Of a stretch of DNA of 64,000 nucleotides, positions 34,195-46,096 are shown in pieces; within the stretch, counting starts at the first letter, position 1, and the number at the start of each line of letters is the position of its first letter. The notes below the pieces were generated by a model. That model did not search any database and was not told the DNA's origin. It worked only from the letters and a program-made list of their open reading frames with translations. Position numbers and translations under genes: made by a program. The stretch is from Nageia nagi (lineage: Eukaryota > Pinophyta). The stretch is from assembly GCA_050084985.1 (NCBI GenBank), contig JBITNC010000001.1, positions 4,774,001-4,838,000 of the forward strand, written 5' to 3'.

Positions 34195-37100
34195 AGAGAA
34201 TCCTTTTTACTCAAATACATTCTTGATGGTTCTAACTTTAGAATTTGGGAACCATGGATGAGAGTTGAATTGTAGGCAAGAAAGCTTTAGCAAATAGTGA
34301 ATGAAAACTTTGTACCTCCTACAGATGAGAAGGCACTAGAGGCTTACAACATGAAGAATGAGTTAGCAACCTCCATGATTTATCATGCAATTTTAGATGA
34401 TGTGCTCTTGATGATTTCCTCTTCAACCTAAGCAAAGGAAGCTTGGGATAAGCTTAAACAAATCTACTTTGGTTCAAATTTTTCAAGAAATTTTACTATT
34501 ATCCAAAAGTTACTTCAATCTTGTCAAGGGGAAGATGAAAATGTGGCTATCTACTTGAACAAAATCATTGACCTAAGGACACAACTTATTGCTTGTGGGT
34601 GTAATTGGATCAATGGTGAGTTTATAGTTTTTATCATTTTTCAAAGCCTTTCTTCAAATTTTGAAAACTTTGTAATGGTTATAGAAATAAGGCTTGATGA
34701 TGATGAAGAAGTCTTCTCCCTTGAGAATGTTTCTAGGCACCTATTGAAGTATGAAGAAACCCTTAATAATAAGGTGTTGATTTCTTCTCTTAAAGATAAT
34801 AACATTTCTCTTAGAGCAACTAAAAATCCTTTCAAAATAAATTTCAACCATCAAAATAAATCTTATCCTTCTTCTAAAAGGTTTGAGAAAAGAGGTAATG
34901 GCTACAACAATAGTAAGAATAATGGCTACAATAGCAATAGGAACAATATAAATAATAACCACAGTAGTAGAAATAACGATAATAACAACCACTTCAAGCA
35001 AAGAGATGGAAAAGAAAAAGTAAACAATCCTTACCTTAAGGAAAATTTTGATGGTAATTATAACTATTATGACATCCAAGGTCACAAAGATGTTGATTGC
35101 TACAAAAAAAAGAGAGGAAAAGAATAAAGGTAATAGAAATGTAAAGAACTTCAAAGGAAAGAAGAATATTCATGCTGGTTTTGCTATGATGCTCTACTCT
35201 AGGTCTTGTACTTTTTCATCTGATTAGATTATTGAATTTGGTTGCACTAATCACCTATTCTTTGAAAAAAAAAAGTTTGAGAACTTTCATAAGTATAGAA
35301 AAGTTGCGATTATGATAGGTGATAACTCTATCCCTGAAGTCTAAGGAATTGGAAGTGTATTGATTCATGAGAAGATTATTGATAATGTGATCTATGTTCC
35401 TAAGCTTAGGATGAACCTTCTCTCCATGATCCAATTTGCTAAAAAGAGTACTCTTTTGAATTCAACTCTCAATCCTAATGCATTAAGAAAGGACTTGCCA
35501 TTTTGGTTAAAGGATCTATGAAAGATAACCTCTACATTATGGATCAAGTTCCATTAAAGATGTGTCTTGCTTCTAGTGTGTGTTCTAAAGGCAATATTCG
35601 ATATCATCATTTAGGGCACCTTAACCATAAGAGTATTCAAGTCATGAAAGACCAAGAACTTATGGAAGGTTTACCTTCAATTTCTCCTTTGGTTCGTCTA
35701 TGCGAGAAGTGTATTCTTGGCAACATGCATAGACAAAAGTTTGAAAAAGATAAAGCAATAAGAGCATCTCAACCTCTTCAACTTATGCATTCAGATTTGA
35801 TAGGTCTATTTTAGACTAAGTCATTTGGAGGAGCATCGTACATCTTGACCTTCATTGATGATTTTAGTAGGATGACCTTTGGGTATATACTTGAGCATAA
35901 GGATCAAACCTTTGAGAGTTTTAAGATTTTTAAGGCCTTTGTTGAAAATTAGACTAACCTTAAAATCAATATGTTGAGATTAGATAATGGGGGAGAATAT
36001 AGCAGTAATGAGTTCAATGACTATTATGTTAAGTATGGAATCAAGAGGCAGTTTACAATTCCTTACACTTCTCAACAGAATGGTGTTATCAAAAAGAAAA
36101 ATAGAATAATTATGGAGATGGCTAGATGCATGTTGGGTAATCTTCCTAGTTTTCTATGGGGTGAAGTTGTGAGCACTGCTATTTGCACCTTGAATAGGTG
36201 TCCCATAAAAGTTGTTCAAAGTAAAACTCCTTTTGAGGCATGGTTAGAAAGAAAACCTAACATTTCTCACCTTAGCGTGTCTGGTTGTGAAACATTCTCC
36301 TACATTATTTCTAAGAAAAGGAAAAAGTTAGATAAAAGAGCTAAAAAATGCATCTTTGTGGGTTATGATAGTTAGCATAAAGGCTACAGGCTCTACTCTC
36401 CATCCTATAAAGCAATGTTTATTTCAAAGGATGTAAATTTCAATGAACTTCCTCATGAATCTACTTCTAATGAGGATGTTGATGATCTAGAGGACTCTTT
36501 AGTTGCACTTAGCTGGTTAGATATTGATGTAGACAAGTCACTTCAGGAATAAAACTCTCCAACTCAAAGGGTTACAAGGAGCATGACCTTGAATAAATCT
36601 TTATTTGCCAAGATTGACAACAAGCATGAGCCCTCATCCTTCAAAGAAGATTCAAAGCATGAGTGTTGGATAGAAGCCATGAAAGTGGAGTATGAAGCAC
36701 TTATGAAAAATAAACTTAAAACTTGGTTTCTTATCCCAATGAGAAGAATGTGATTAGCACTAAGTGGATCTACAAGGTCAAATTCAATTCAGTTGGAGAT
36801 ATTGAGAAATACAAGGTAAGGTTAGTAGTTAAACTTTTTGCTTAGAAATATAATGTAAAATATGAGGAAACCTTTGCTCCTATGGCAAATATACCCACTG
36901 TGAGAGTTATCCTTGATCTTTTTGCAGCTCAAAGATGGAAAGTTTTTCAACTTGATATCAAGAGTGCATTTTTTAATGGTGACTTAGATGTGGAAATCTT
37001 CATGAATCAACTAGAAGTGTTTATTATGCAAGGAAAAGAATCTTTTGTGTGTAAGCTAAAGAAGTCATTATATGGACTTAAGCAAGCACCTTGAGCTTGG

Positions 37101-38154
37101 TACAAAAATATTTTAGGGTACTTTACAAACATTGGTTTCTCTAAGTGTGTTTCTGACTCTGATCTATATGTGCTCAATCAAGGGAAAGATGTGGTCTTAA
37201 TTCTCTTTTATGTGGATGATCCTTTGATTACTAGGAATAATAATAAAATCATTCAAGAGTGCATATCCAAACTTAAAGCAATATTTGAAATGATTGATCT
37301 CGGTTTGTTGCACTACTATCTTGGAATGCAAGTGTATCAATACAAGGATTATAAATATCTAAGTCAATCTATGTATATATCAAACATCTTGCAAAAGTTT
37401 GGAATGGAGAAGTGTAGATATGTTGCAATCTTAGTCTCTCCTAGAATTATTATTTCTCTGAGCTTGAACTCTCAATTAGTTGATACTACAGCTTACAGGT
37501 AATTAATTGGTAGTCTTTTGTATTTGACTATATCCAGGCTAGATATTGCCTTTATAGTGAATCTGATGGCACGATTCATGTAAAAACCTTATGTTGAGCA
37601 TCTCAATGTTGTTAAGCAAATTCTTGAGAAATGTTGTAGGGACTAAGGATCTTACTCTCAAGTATTCTAAGTTGCCCTCATTTGTTCTCTCTAGATTCTC
37701 ATATTCTGACTATGAAAGAGATAAAGATGATAGGAAATCAACCTCTACATATGTGTTTAGCATTGATTCAAATGCTATCTCTTAGGCTTCTAAGAAGTAG
37801 CCTACTATTGCTCTTTCCACCATAGAAGCTAAATATCATGCCATGTATATTGCAACCCAAGAAGCCATTAAGCTAAGGCATCTTCTGAAAGAAATTGGGT
37901 ACAAGTAAGGTGGCTCATATTTGATTTCTTTAGATAATTAGTCAGCTATTTATTTTGCTAAGAATCCTATGTTCCATCAAAGAACAAAACATATAGAAAT
38001 CCATGCCCATTTTTTTAGGGAGAAGGTTCTTGATGCATCATACACCTAGAGTATTATCCATCCACCTTAAACTCTACTAGTTTGTTCACCAAGCCTCTCT
38101 TGAAAGCTCAATTTTGTAAGATTAGGATGCTATTGAGTTGGTGAAGTTACCCTT
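34195..38154 (+). pseudogene. Ty1/copia gag-pol polyprotein, inactivated
   Basis: Domains in order: copia Gag from an ATG at 34,195 (MRESFLLKYILDGSNFRIWE, later EAWDKLKQIYFGSN and VAIYLNKIIDLRTQL), an Asn-rich linker, a zinc knuckle that has lost its first Cys residues (IQGHKDVDC, near 35,075), a decayed protease region, GAG-pre-integrase (YHHLGHLNHKSIQVM), integrase (SDLIGLF; LRLDNGGEYSS), RT (LDIKSAFFNGDL, LYGLKQAP, YVDD near 37,215) and RNase H to about 38,140. The Glu that closes the integrase D-D-E triad in GVVERKN-type motifs reads Lys (GVIKKKN). About a dozen in-frame stops, many of them TAG or TGA at Gln, Trp or Arg positions, and a few frame shifts inactivate it. It belongs either to the LTR pair 30,356/38,893 or to a nested element. 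Confidence 0.9.
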
Positions 38155-38163
38155 AAGGGGGAG
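38155..38163 (+). other. Polypurine tract candidate 1
   Basis: AAGGGGGAG directly after the end of the copia polyprotein, followed by TGAAATTTG, which would be an LTR start. Position and sequence fit a copia second-strand priming site. No matching 5' LTR was found upstream of the gag. Confidence 0.55.
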
Positions 38164-38332
38164 TGAAATTTGAATTCTTGTGTGTTGAATTCATGTTTAT
38201 GATGACAACTTCACCCTTAGGAGGATTTTATGCTGTATAGTGTTGATTTTGTTGTACACCTTCATGGTAAGTTTACTTTGCATGAGGAACTTATTATACA
38301 AAATTTTAAAAAGCAAAAAGATTGGCCAATCT

Positions 38333-38426
38333 AGCACTATTCAGTTATCCATGTGTGAGGAATTCTTATGTGTCTTTTAGCAATGTTCAGTTATCCATAT
38401 GTGAGGAACTCGTATGTGCATGCTCT
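38333..38426. repeat. 46-bp direct tandem repeat, two copies
   Basis: Units begin at 38,333 and 38,379. Both contain TTCAGTTATCCAT and TGTGAGGAA, with a few substitutions. The repeat sits between the two polypurine-tract candidates of the copia region. Confidence 0.8.
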
Positions 38427-38883
38427 ATTTTGTAATGATAATCAACACATGTTTTATATACAACAGATGATTATAAGTTTTTGGCATGGCATCTTCATGA
38501 TGACTAATAGTGCACCATTGATCAGTTCATGATGGCATTTGTGTGATTCATCTATCCTTGATGAGATAAATATGTTGCATCTAACTAATCTTGTTATTTA
38601 AATTGCTTATGACTTGCAGGTTCCTTTGATACTGCAGGTGACTTACCTCAGGTATGTAGGCTCTTGGAGACTCTTCATGACTTCCAGTTGGATGACTACT
38701 TCATGTACACTAAAATTGATTATGGTTAATGATTGTATTTGGCAAAGTATTGAGTCTCAAACTAGATCTTTCTTACTTCACAAATATGTAAAAAGTTCTC
38801 ATCTCAGTTGTATCTATTTGGAAGAGAAATCTCTTACTTTCTCTCTTTCTTCTCTCTTATTTGCTCTATCCCAATATTACATT

Positions 38884-38892
38884 AAGGGGGAG
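38884..38892 (+). other. Polypurine tract directly before the 3' LTR
   Basis: AAGGGGGAG immediately precedes TGTTGGAATG, the LTR start shared with 30,356. This is the expected second-strand priming site of the outer copia element. Confidence 0.85.
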
Positions 38893-39038
38893 TGTTGGAA
38901 TGTATAATGCATTATTGTAAAGGTTTTGTAATAATCTTCTATGTAAGTTCACTAATACTTAAGGGTATCATTTAATACCTTAAGTATTTAAGTGAATATG
39001 ATAATGTAACTTATCCTACACTCCATGTCATGAGCATG
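38893..39038 (+). mobile_element. Truncated copia 3' LTR
   Basis: 146 bp matching the first part of the LTR at 30,356 (TGTTGGAATG through CTCCATGTCATGAGCATG) with about five differences. Identity stops after 39,038, so the last 350 bp of the LTR are missing. Confidence 0.9.
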
Positions 39039-39249
39039 ATCAGGTTGCAATTTTTCATCTCTTATTTTAGATTAGTTGTTGCTATTTTGGGTGCTAGTAT
39101 TGCCTAGTTATCTTTTAGCATGATAGGGTAAATTTAGAATATTTTAGTTTGCTTTATGGATTGATTATAACAAGTTGTGATCATTCAACTTGAGTTTATA
39201 TTTAGCATAGTCTAATTCTGGGTTTGTCCAAAAGCTTAATATATAATAA

Positions 39250-40845
39250 TTTCATTTTTTAAATCAATAAAAGTTTATAATTTTCATGTCTTGCATGATT
39301 TTCTAAGATACACCCTTCACATACATCCTTGGGATCTTCAACCTTTGGCAATCCATATACAATAGGTGAAAGTGTATTCAAACTTGAAAATTTGAGATAT
39401 CCAAACTTGAGATGCCAAAGATCATTTTTGTTTTCAACAACTATATGAGTAAGGTTGTTCAATGAAAATAATATATTTGTTGATATTTTAATAGTAGTGG
39501 CTATCTTATTTTAATTATTCTTAACATAAATCATGCAGTTCTTATCTTTGAAAACTAACTTATAATTTATCTTAAGCATTTGACCAATACTCAATAAACT
39601 GTGTTTCATATTACGAGAATAATAGATGTCATTTATCTTCTTCTATCCTTACTTTATTTGTACTTCCATGTCCCCCTTTGCTACCACTTCCATTGTAAAT
39701 TCAACCCCAATCTTTATGCTTATTTTATAGAATGATCAAGAGATGATGATAAATTTTTCTTTCCTATCATATAATTTATGTAACCTCTATCAAGTATACA
39801 AGCCTCATCTTCAATGGTTGTAACCATGTTATATGATAAAAATAAAATTTGATCTCCATAATACTCTTCTTCACCATGATTTGTTGTCTTCCTATCATTT
39901 TATCATTATTTCAGCCTACAATCCCTTTCAAGATTACCAAACTTATTATAATGGTAGTATCATACATTTCTTCTATCTTCTTTATCTCTACCTTGTCCTT
40001 TACCTCTACCTTGTCCATATGCTCCATGTCTAGGAGCTGAAAAAATATTCACTATTATTGGATTGATATCTTCCTCTACTTCTCCCAAAAGAACCTCTTC
40101 TTCCACCTTTACCTTCTCTACCTCTTCCTCTTGAAGAATGATGGCCTCTTCCTTTTCCACTATTGCAAGCTTGACTCTCTTTTGAAGAAAAGACTTTCTC
40201 CTCATTTTCACAAAATTTCAATTCTTTTAGTCTCTCTTCATGGGCGGTGAGAGATCCTATCAATTGATCAAATTCTAATGTGGACAAGACTTTTCTCTCT
40301 TCTATTAAATTATGGCAACATTATTCCATTTTGGAGTAAGATTCCTCAACACCCTCTTTATCATAACATCTTTATTCATGTCTTCTCCAAGAGCAGCCAA
40401 TTTATTGATAATGAATTTCACCCTTATGCAATAATCTCTATCCCCCTCATTATCTTGCATTTTCAAATTTTCAAAATCCTTTCTTAGAGTTTGTAATTTT
40501 ACTTTCTTTACTTTATCACTTCCTTCATATCCTTCCTTCAAAGCTTTCCAAGCTTCTTTTATTGATTCATAGCTTACAATTCTTAGAAAAATGCTCTCTT
40601 TAAGAGTTGATTGAATGTGATATAATGCAAGATAATTGTTTTTCTTAGCTTCCTTTTTATTCTTCTTCACATCTCTTTGTAGTGCATTCTGATTTCAATT
40701 GGCTCATCATATCCTTCTTCAATAATATCCCATAATTCTTTGCCCATTAGCAAAGTATTCATTTTTTGGCTCCAAAATTCATAATTTATCCTATTAAACT
40801 TTGGAATCAGGAGAGAGTTTATGTTGTTTTCCATGACATCTCTTC
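39250..40845 (-). mobile_element. Copia gag and GAG-pre-integrase remnant, opposite strand
   Basis: On the minus strand, a Gag start near 40,834 (MENNINSLLIPKFNR, then NYEFWSQKMNTLL) continues into the open frame 40670-40305 (SIKEAWKALKEGYEGSDKVK, LKMQDNEGDRDYCIRVK). It then passes through 40287-40030, which holds a Gly/Arg-rich stretch (GRGHHSSRGRGREGKGGRRG). The zinc knuckle is not clearly preserved. After decayed sequence the frame 39462-39259 gives WHLKFGYLKFSSLNTL and CEGCILENHARH, the pre-integrase zinc-binding domain. Integrase and RT are absent, so the copy is truncated at 39,25x next to the LTR fragment of the other copia element. Confidence 0.85.
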
Positions 40846-40932
40846 ATGATAGGAAATTAGGCTTCACTAAAAATTTTATAAATTACAAAAGAAAAACTTC
40901 ATAGGCTTTCTCAAACCTTTCACTCAATCTAA

Positions 40933-40947
40933 CCAACTTTGATACTA
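40933..40947 (-). other. Primer-binding site of the minus-strand copia element
   Basis: CCAACTTTGATACTA on the plus strand is the complement of TAGTATCAAAGTTGG, close to the initiator tRNA-Met site TGGTATCAGAGCTTGG. It lies about 100 bp upstream of the Gag start. The LTR would begin just to the right, near 40,951 (its inner end reads ...CTTCA on the minus strand), but its outer end was not found. Confidence 0.7.
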
Positions 40948-40959
40948 GATGAAGTTTTA

Positions 40960-42300
40960 ATGCCAAAATGAAATAGATAACATTCACAACATTTAACAAT
41001 GAAGTAACAACAAATTTGTAACAATGGAGATTATTTTATTATGAAGAATCCCTCAAATACATACTCACACCAATTTGAAATTGAAATCAATATATCAAGA
41101 GTAACAAACAAACTATAACTACATTATTCATAATAGTTTGATGAAGATGCAATAACTCAGAAAGCCAAAAGATAGAAATTGAAGCAACAAAAGTAAAAAT
41201 GAAATGAAAAATCATGCCCTTTCATATTCTATTGAAACATGATCACATTTGATTAGAAACATGGTAGCCACCACGTTTGGTACTAATGGAACGTGATCCT
41301 AGTTCCATTTATAAACATATAGTATGGAAATCATAGTTTTAGGTTAGATTTTGAAGTTTGGTGATCTTTATTTCCAACATTAGGAACATACGTGAATGCC
41401 TTTTTGCATGCTAGCACCAACATTGGTGGTTTGTCCTAGAAAATAAGAAAATCATACATGAGAAGTGTCTTTGATAGATCATATTTGATAATTGCAAGAT
41501 AACATAATCGTCATATTGATCATGACATAGCAAGGGTTATGTGACAACTAGTTTGGCCCAAAAAGGATGCTAAATAAGGTATCAACAACACCAACATGGG
41601 TATTTTAAAATGGATATTAATTATAAGAATAATAATTAGTAATAGACATTTAAAAATGTATTATATTATACCACTTGAAATGATATGTTGATTCAATTCT
41701 AAAATGTTATGACATTTCATATTTTGAGATAATCTTACTATATTTTTCTTCTAGCTCTATAATATTTTGAAATAGATCATGAATCATCACTTTTGATCTT
41801 TCGTTAGTATATAATGTAAATTTTTAAGAACTCTTAAATTATTGTGAGATGAAAAGGAATACAATGTAGAAAAGAATATTGGTTATTTGAATAATATATG
41901 GTAGAGACTCACAACTTCAAGATATCGTAATGAAAATGTAGAAGACTAATAATGATGTCTGCTAGTAGTGGATAATATGCCAAAATACAAATATTAGTCT
42001 CTTTTCCAAGTTTTAAGATCTAAGATATTTTATTAATGAAATAGTTAAGTGTGTTTCTTTTAAATGACTCTATACAAATGTAGTGTAAATTCTAGAATAT
42101 TTTATTCTAAATAATAATCATAGATGAAGTTAGAATAACATTTCAAATTTTGTATCGTAGTTGTAACAATTTCAAAAAATACAACTGATATTAGAAGCTC
42201 ATTATAGTATTTGTGACGTCACCTTCAAATATCTTATTTTTCATTCGTATTAATATTTCAAAAGATATTATAACACCTTCAAATTTAACCCGTCTACCTG
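40960..42300. other. Possible LTR remains, otherwise no gene
   Basis: AT-rich DNA that may include the 5' LTR of the minus-strand copia element in its first few hundred bases. A perfect TGACGTCA palindrome, the core of bZIP-binding sites, occurs at about 42,213-42,220 just before the PPR pseudogene. There is no other recognisable content. Confidence 0.4.
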
Positions 42301-42302
42301 CT

Positions 42303-44441
42303 GTTTTCGACTGTATGACTGAACGAGACATATTCTCATGGAATATGATAATTTCAGGTTGCCAAAGACATGGATTTCCTCGACAGGCATTTACACTCTT
42401 TCACCAAATGCAACAAACACCAGCAGTAGTCCAACCAGATCAATTCACCTTTCCCACCGTCCTCAAAGCGTGCACCGAACTGGGAGATTTGCAACAGGGT
42501 TTATATATACATCAAAGACTCTCTAAAACCGGATTTCTGTCAGATTTTGTGGTTGTGAGTGCCCTGGTGGACATGTATGCAAAATGTGGAAACGTAGAGA
42601 AGGCAAGCCAATTGTTTGACAAGATGCATGATAAAGACATAGTTTCATGGACTGCAATGATCGCAGGATATGCACAAAACGGATACGTTGATAGAGCCCG
42701 TGAATTGTTGGACAAAATGCCTCATCGAAATGGAGTCGGATGGAATGCAATGATCGCAGGATATGCACAAAATGGGTATTCTTGGAAGGCTCTTGAGACT
42801 TTTAAGCAAATGCAATTGTTAGGACTAAAACCAGACTCTGCAACCTTTGCCAGCATTCTTCAAGCATGTGCCACAATGGGAACTCTAGAAGAAGGTATGG
42901 ACATCCATCAAAGAGTAGTCGAAAATGGTTTTTCATTGTATGTTGTGGTTGTGAGTGCCCTGATAGACATGTATGCAAAACGTGGAAGAATATACAAGGC
43001 TCTGGAGTTGTTTGACAAAATGCATGATGCAAACACAGTTTCATGGACTACAATGATCGCAGGATATTCACAAAACGGATATGTTGAAAGGGCACGTGAA
43101 TTGTTTGACAAAATGCCTCACCGAAATGCAGTCTCATGGAATGCAATGATCGCAGGATATGCACAAAACGGATACGTTGAAAGGGCCCGTGAATTGTTTG
43201 ACCAAATGCCTCATCGAAATGCAGTCTCATGGAATTCAATGATCGCAGGATATTCACAAAATGGGTTTTCTGAAAAGGCTCTAGAGACTTTTAAGCAGAT
43301 GCAATTGTCAGGAGTAAAGCCAGACTCTGCAACCTTTGCCAGCATTCTTCCAGCATGTGCCACCATGGGAGCTCTAGAACAAGGTATGGTCATCCATCAA
43401 AGAGTAGTTGAAAATGGTTTTTCGTTGAATATTTTGGTTGTGAATGCCCTGATAGACATGTATGCAAAATGTGGAAGAATACACAAGGCCCGGGAAATGT
43501 TTGACAAGATACATGATGCAGACACTGTTACATGGACTGCAATGATTGGAGGATATGCAATTCATGGTTACAGCAATGAGGCCCTTAAACTCTTTGATCT
43601 GATGAAGCACTTGGGAACCAACCCTGACAGGATAACCTTTGTATGTGTTCTACTTGCATGCAGCCATGTAGGTCTGGTGGATGAGGGCTGTAAATACTTT
43701 AATAGCATGAGTGACTTTTATTGCATTATTCCAGAGATGAATCATTATACATGCATTGTTGACCTTCTTGGCCGTGCAGGCTATCTTGAGGAGGCATTGA
43801 ACTTTATTGTCAAGACGCCCATAAAACCTGAACTGGGTATGTGGATGTGTCTGCTTGGTGCTTGTAGATCACATAAGAATGCAGGAATAGGGGGGTTTTT
43901 GGCAACAATCCTTTTTTTGTTGGAGCCTAAATATGCTTCATCTTATGTTCTTCTTTCAAATATTTATGCTGAAGTGGGCAGCTGGGATGATGTTCAAAGA
44001 CTAAGGACATTTATGCAAAACAGGGGTATCAAGAAGATACCTGGATGTAGTTGGATTGAAGTTGGCAAAAGGATACATGCTTTTCTTGTAGGAGACATAT
44101 TACACCAACAAACACAGGAGATCTATGGAAAGTTGGAGAAATTGTCGACTGAGATGAAGGCAGCGGGGTATATTCCAAATTCAATACCTGTGTTGCGTGA
44201 TTTGGAGGCTGATGATAAGGAATTGCTTCTCTGCTAGCATAACGAAAAGTTGGCAATTGCGTTATGGTTGTTAGAATCCCTCAAAACCGTTAGTGGATTT
44301 GTGAAGAACCTTCGAGTATGCAATGACTGTCTTACTGCAACGAAGTTTATCTCCAAGATTGTAGCAAGGGACATTTTTGTGAGGGATGCGAACTGATTCC
44401 ATCATTTCAAAAATGGAGAAAGTTCATGTGGAGATTATTGG
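42303..44441 (+). pseudogene. PPR-DYW pseudogene, 5'-truncated, with C-to-T stops in the DYW domain
   Basis: Close relative of the gene at 9232-12042. Homology begins inside a codon at about 42,303 (the segment before DCMTERDIFSWNMI), so about the first 150 residues are missing. The frame then stays open for some 640 codons with about 12 PPR motifs (repeated MPHRNAVSWNAMIAGYAQNG and GVKPDSATFASILPACATMG) and the E region. It stops at TAG 44,235-44,237, where the Gln before the deaminase HxE motif was. Beyond it the DYW region is intact in frame except for TGA at 44,394-44,396 in place of Arg. The HSE motif reads HNE, CDDC reads CNDC, and GDYW is kept, but the original stop is now TGG. An ATG at 42,213 in unrelated flank could start translation of a deaminase-less fragment. 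Most likely a recent pseudogene. Confidence 0.9.
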
Positions 44442-46096
44442 TGGTGCAAAGCAATGCAAAGTCGAAAGATTTTTGCACCCATGTTTCATTTCATTATTTC
44501 AGAAAGTGCTGTTATTAAATATTTGTACAAACAGACAATGTTGTTGATTGCTGACATCATACTGTCAAGTGATCGTATCTGCCTACGTATATTCATGTGG
44601 TATATGTGAAAGCCTTGTTTTTAATACTATGGAGTCATGGTATTAAACTATTTTTCAAGAATCCTATACAATTGTTGAGTGAAGAAGTGGAGGAGGTGCA
44701 AGAATCACAAAGATGAAAGGAGAAATACTTGGAAGGAAATAGAAAGTAATCTACGAACTCTAAATATTAGAAAAGGGCTTGCAAGTAACCAGGTACTTTG
44801 GTATGAAGAGAGTACAGCAACTCTTAATTGTACTTTTCTTGTCTTTATCGTTTTTTGCAGTCATTTTATTTGGCATCATTCTATTATCTTGTGCCTATGT
44901 TTGCATTGGCCACCTGGGCTCAAATTCTATATAGTGATTTCTTTATAGGTTGATGCAGATTTTGTACTGTCCATGGACAAAAATACGGAGGACTTGTTGA
45001 GTGGAATTAGATCATGATTTGTATATTTAACTACTAAAAATTATTGTCCAAATTTGATTAAAAGTCTGGTCTATAAATAATTCATGTAAATTTCGTTTGC
45101 TTGCTAGGCACATAACATAAATGAGTTTCTTATTAAAAAATTCATTATATTTATAAATAAAAAATAATTAAAAATGTTGATTATATATTCGTAGTAAAGA
45201 TTTAACATGAACATTGCTCTATTAAAGGGCCAACATGTTTTTTTTGAGATGCACAACATAAATGAGTTTCTTACAAAAAAATGTATGACATTTATAAATA
45301 AAAAAAATTAAAATGTTTCAATAATTATATATTTCTAACAAGAATTTAACAGGAACATTGCTTTATCAAAGATCAACATGTTTTTGGTACTCAACTTTAT
45401 GTTGTATTGCTTGATTATATGGGATTGAAAGGGGCCTTGCTCATATTTCTTCTTAGTTGATTTTTTATAATTTTATTTCTTTAGAATTTCATTTTTCTAT
45501 TAGAGTTGATTCATTTATATTTTTAGGTAAGCTACTTTTGATTAAGATCTATATTCTTGACTTGCATCTCTTTATCTTCAAATACAAGGTAGCAAAATTT
45601 CATGGCTATATCAAGTGTGAATTGGTTTGTTAGTTAAACCATTTTGTATGAGTTCATTTAATATAGTTCTAAATCAAATACTTTAGCAATCAAGTTAGTA
45701 GGACTTTGGAAGGGTTAGTCTTAGTAGTCTTACTCATCTATTTTTTGTTCCCCATTGCGAACAATTATCAATGCATGAGCTTTAAATCCTTGGAGGTTCT
45801 CTTATTTAGACATTTGAATTATCTCTTCCACTTGTTTTTATTTAAAAATGAGGACATCAAATATCTTAGTGACCAATGGATCTCTAGCTTTCATTGTAAT
45901 AGATAAGCTTCGCCTATTAGCCACATCAATTTCTAAGGTTGCTTTATTAAACTTGGCTTCTCTAGAAATAACTTTCAATTAATACTCATGATTAGCTACT
46001 TATGTGGTTATAAGGTTGTTTTCTTCTACCCATTGACATGTAGTTGAGTTGTAACACAAAGTCTGAATTGAATCTTGTAGACATTTAAAAATGATT
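44169..46096 (+). repeat. Segmental duplication copy B
   Basis: Continuous block that aligns with 21,893-22,832 plus 25,833-26,835. It contains the end of the PPR pseudogene, its 3' flank and an unidentified kilobase. Minus-strand translation of that part gives a KATLEIDVANRR-like stretch whose coding nature is unproven. Compared with the 9.2 kb gene and copy A, a short segment around AAGGCTTTCAAAGATCCATT is missing near 45,070. Confidence 0.88.

Noticed and set aside
34741-35154. 137-codon minus-strand open frame rich in Ile, Val and Phe
   Set aside because: It is the complement of the Asn-rich linker of the copia Gag.
44235-44396. Stops in the PPR pseudogene as sites of RNA editing or readthrough
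   Set aside because: The changes are C-to-T in DNA, so C-to-U editing cannot restore them; U-to-C editing is known only for organelle transcripts of some plant groups.
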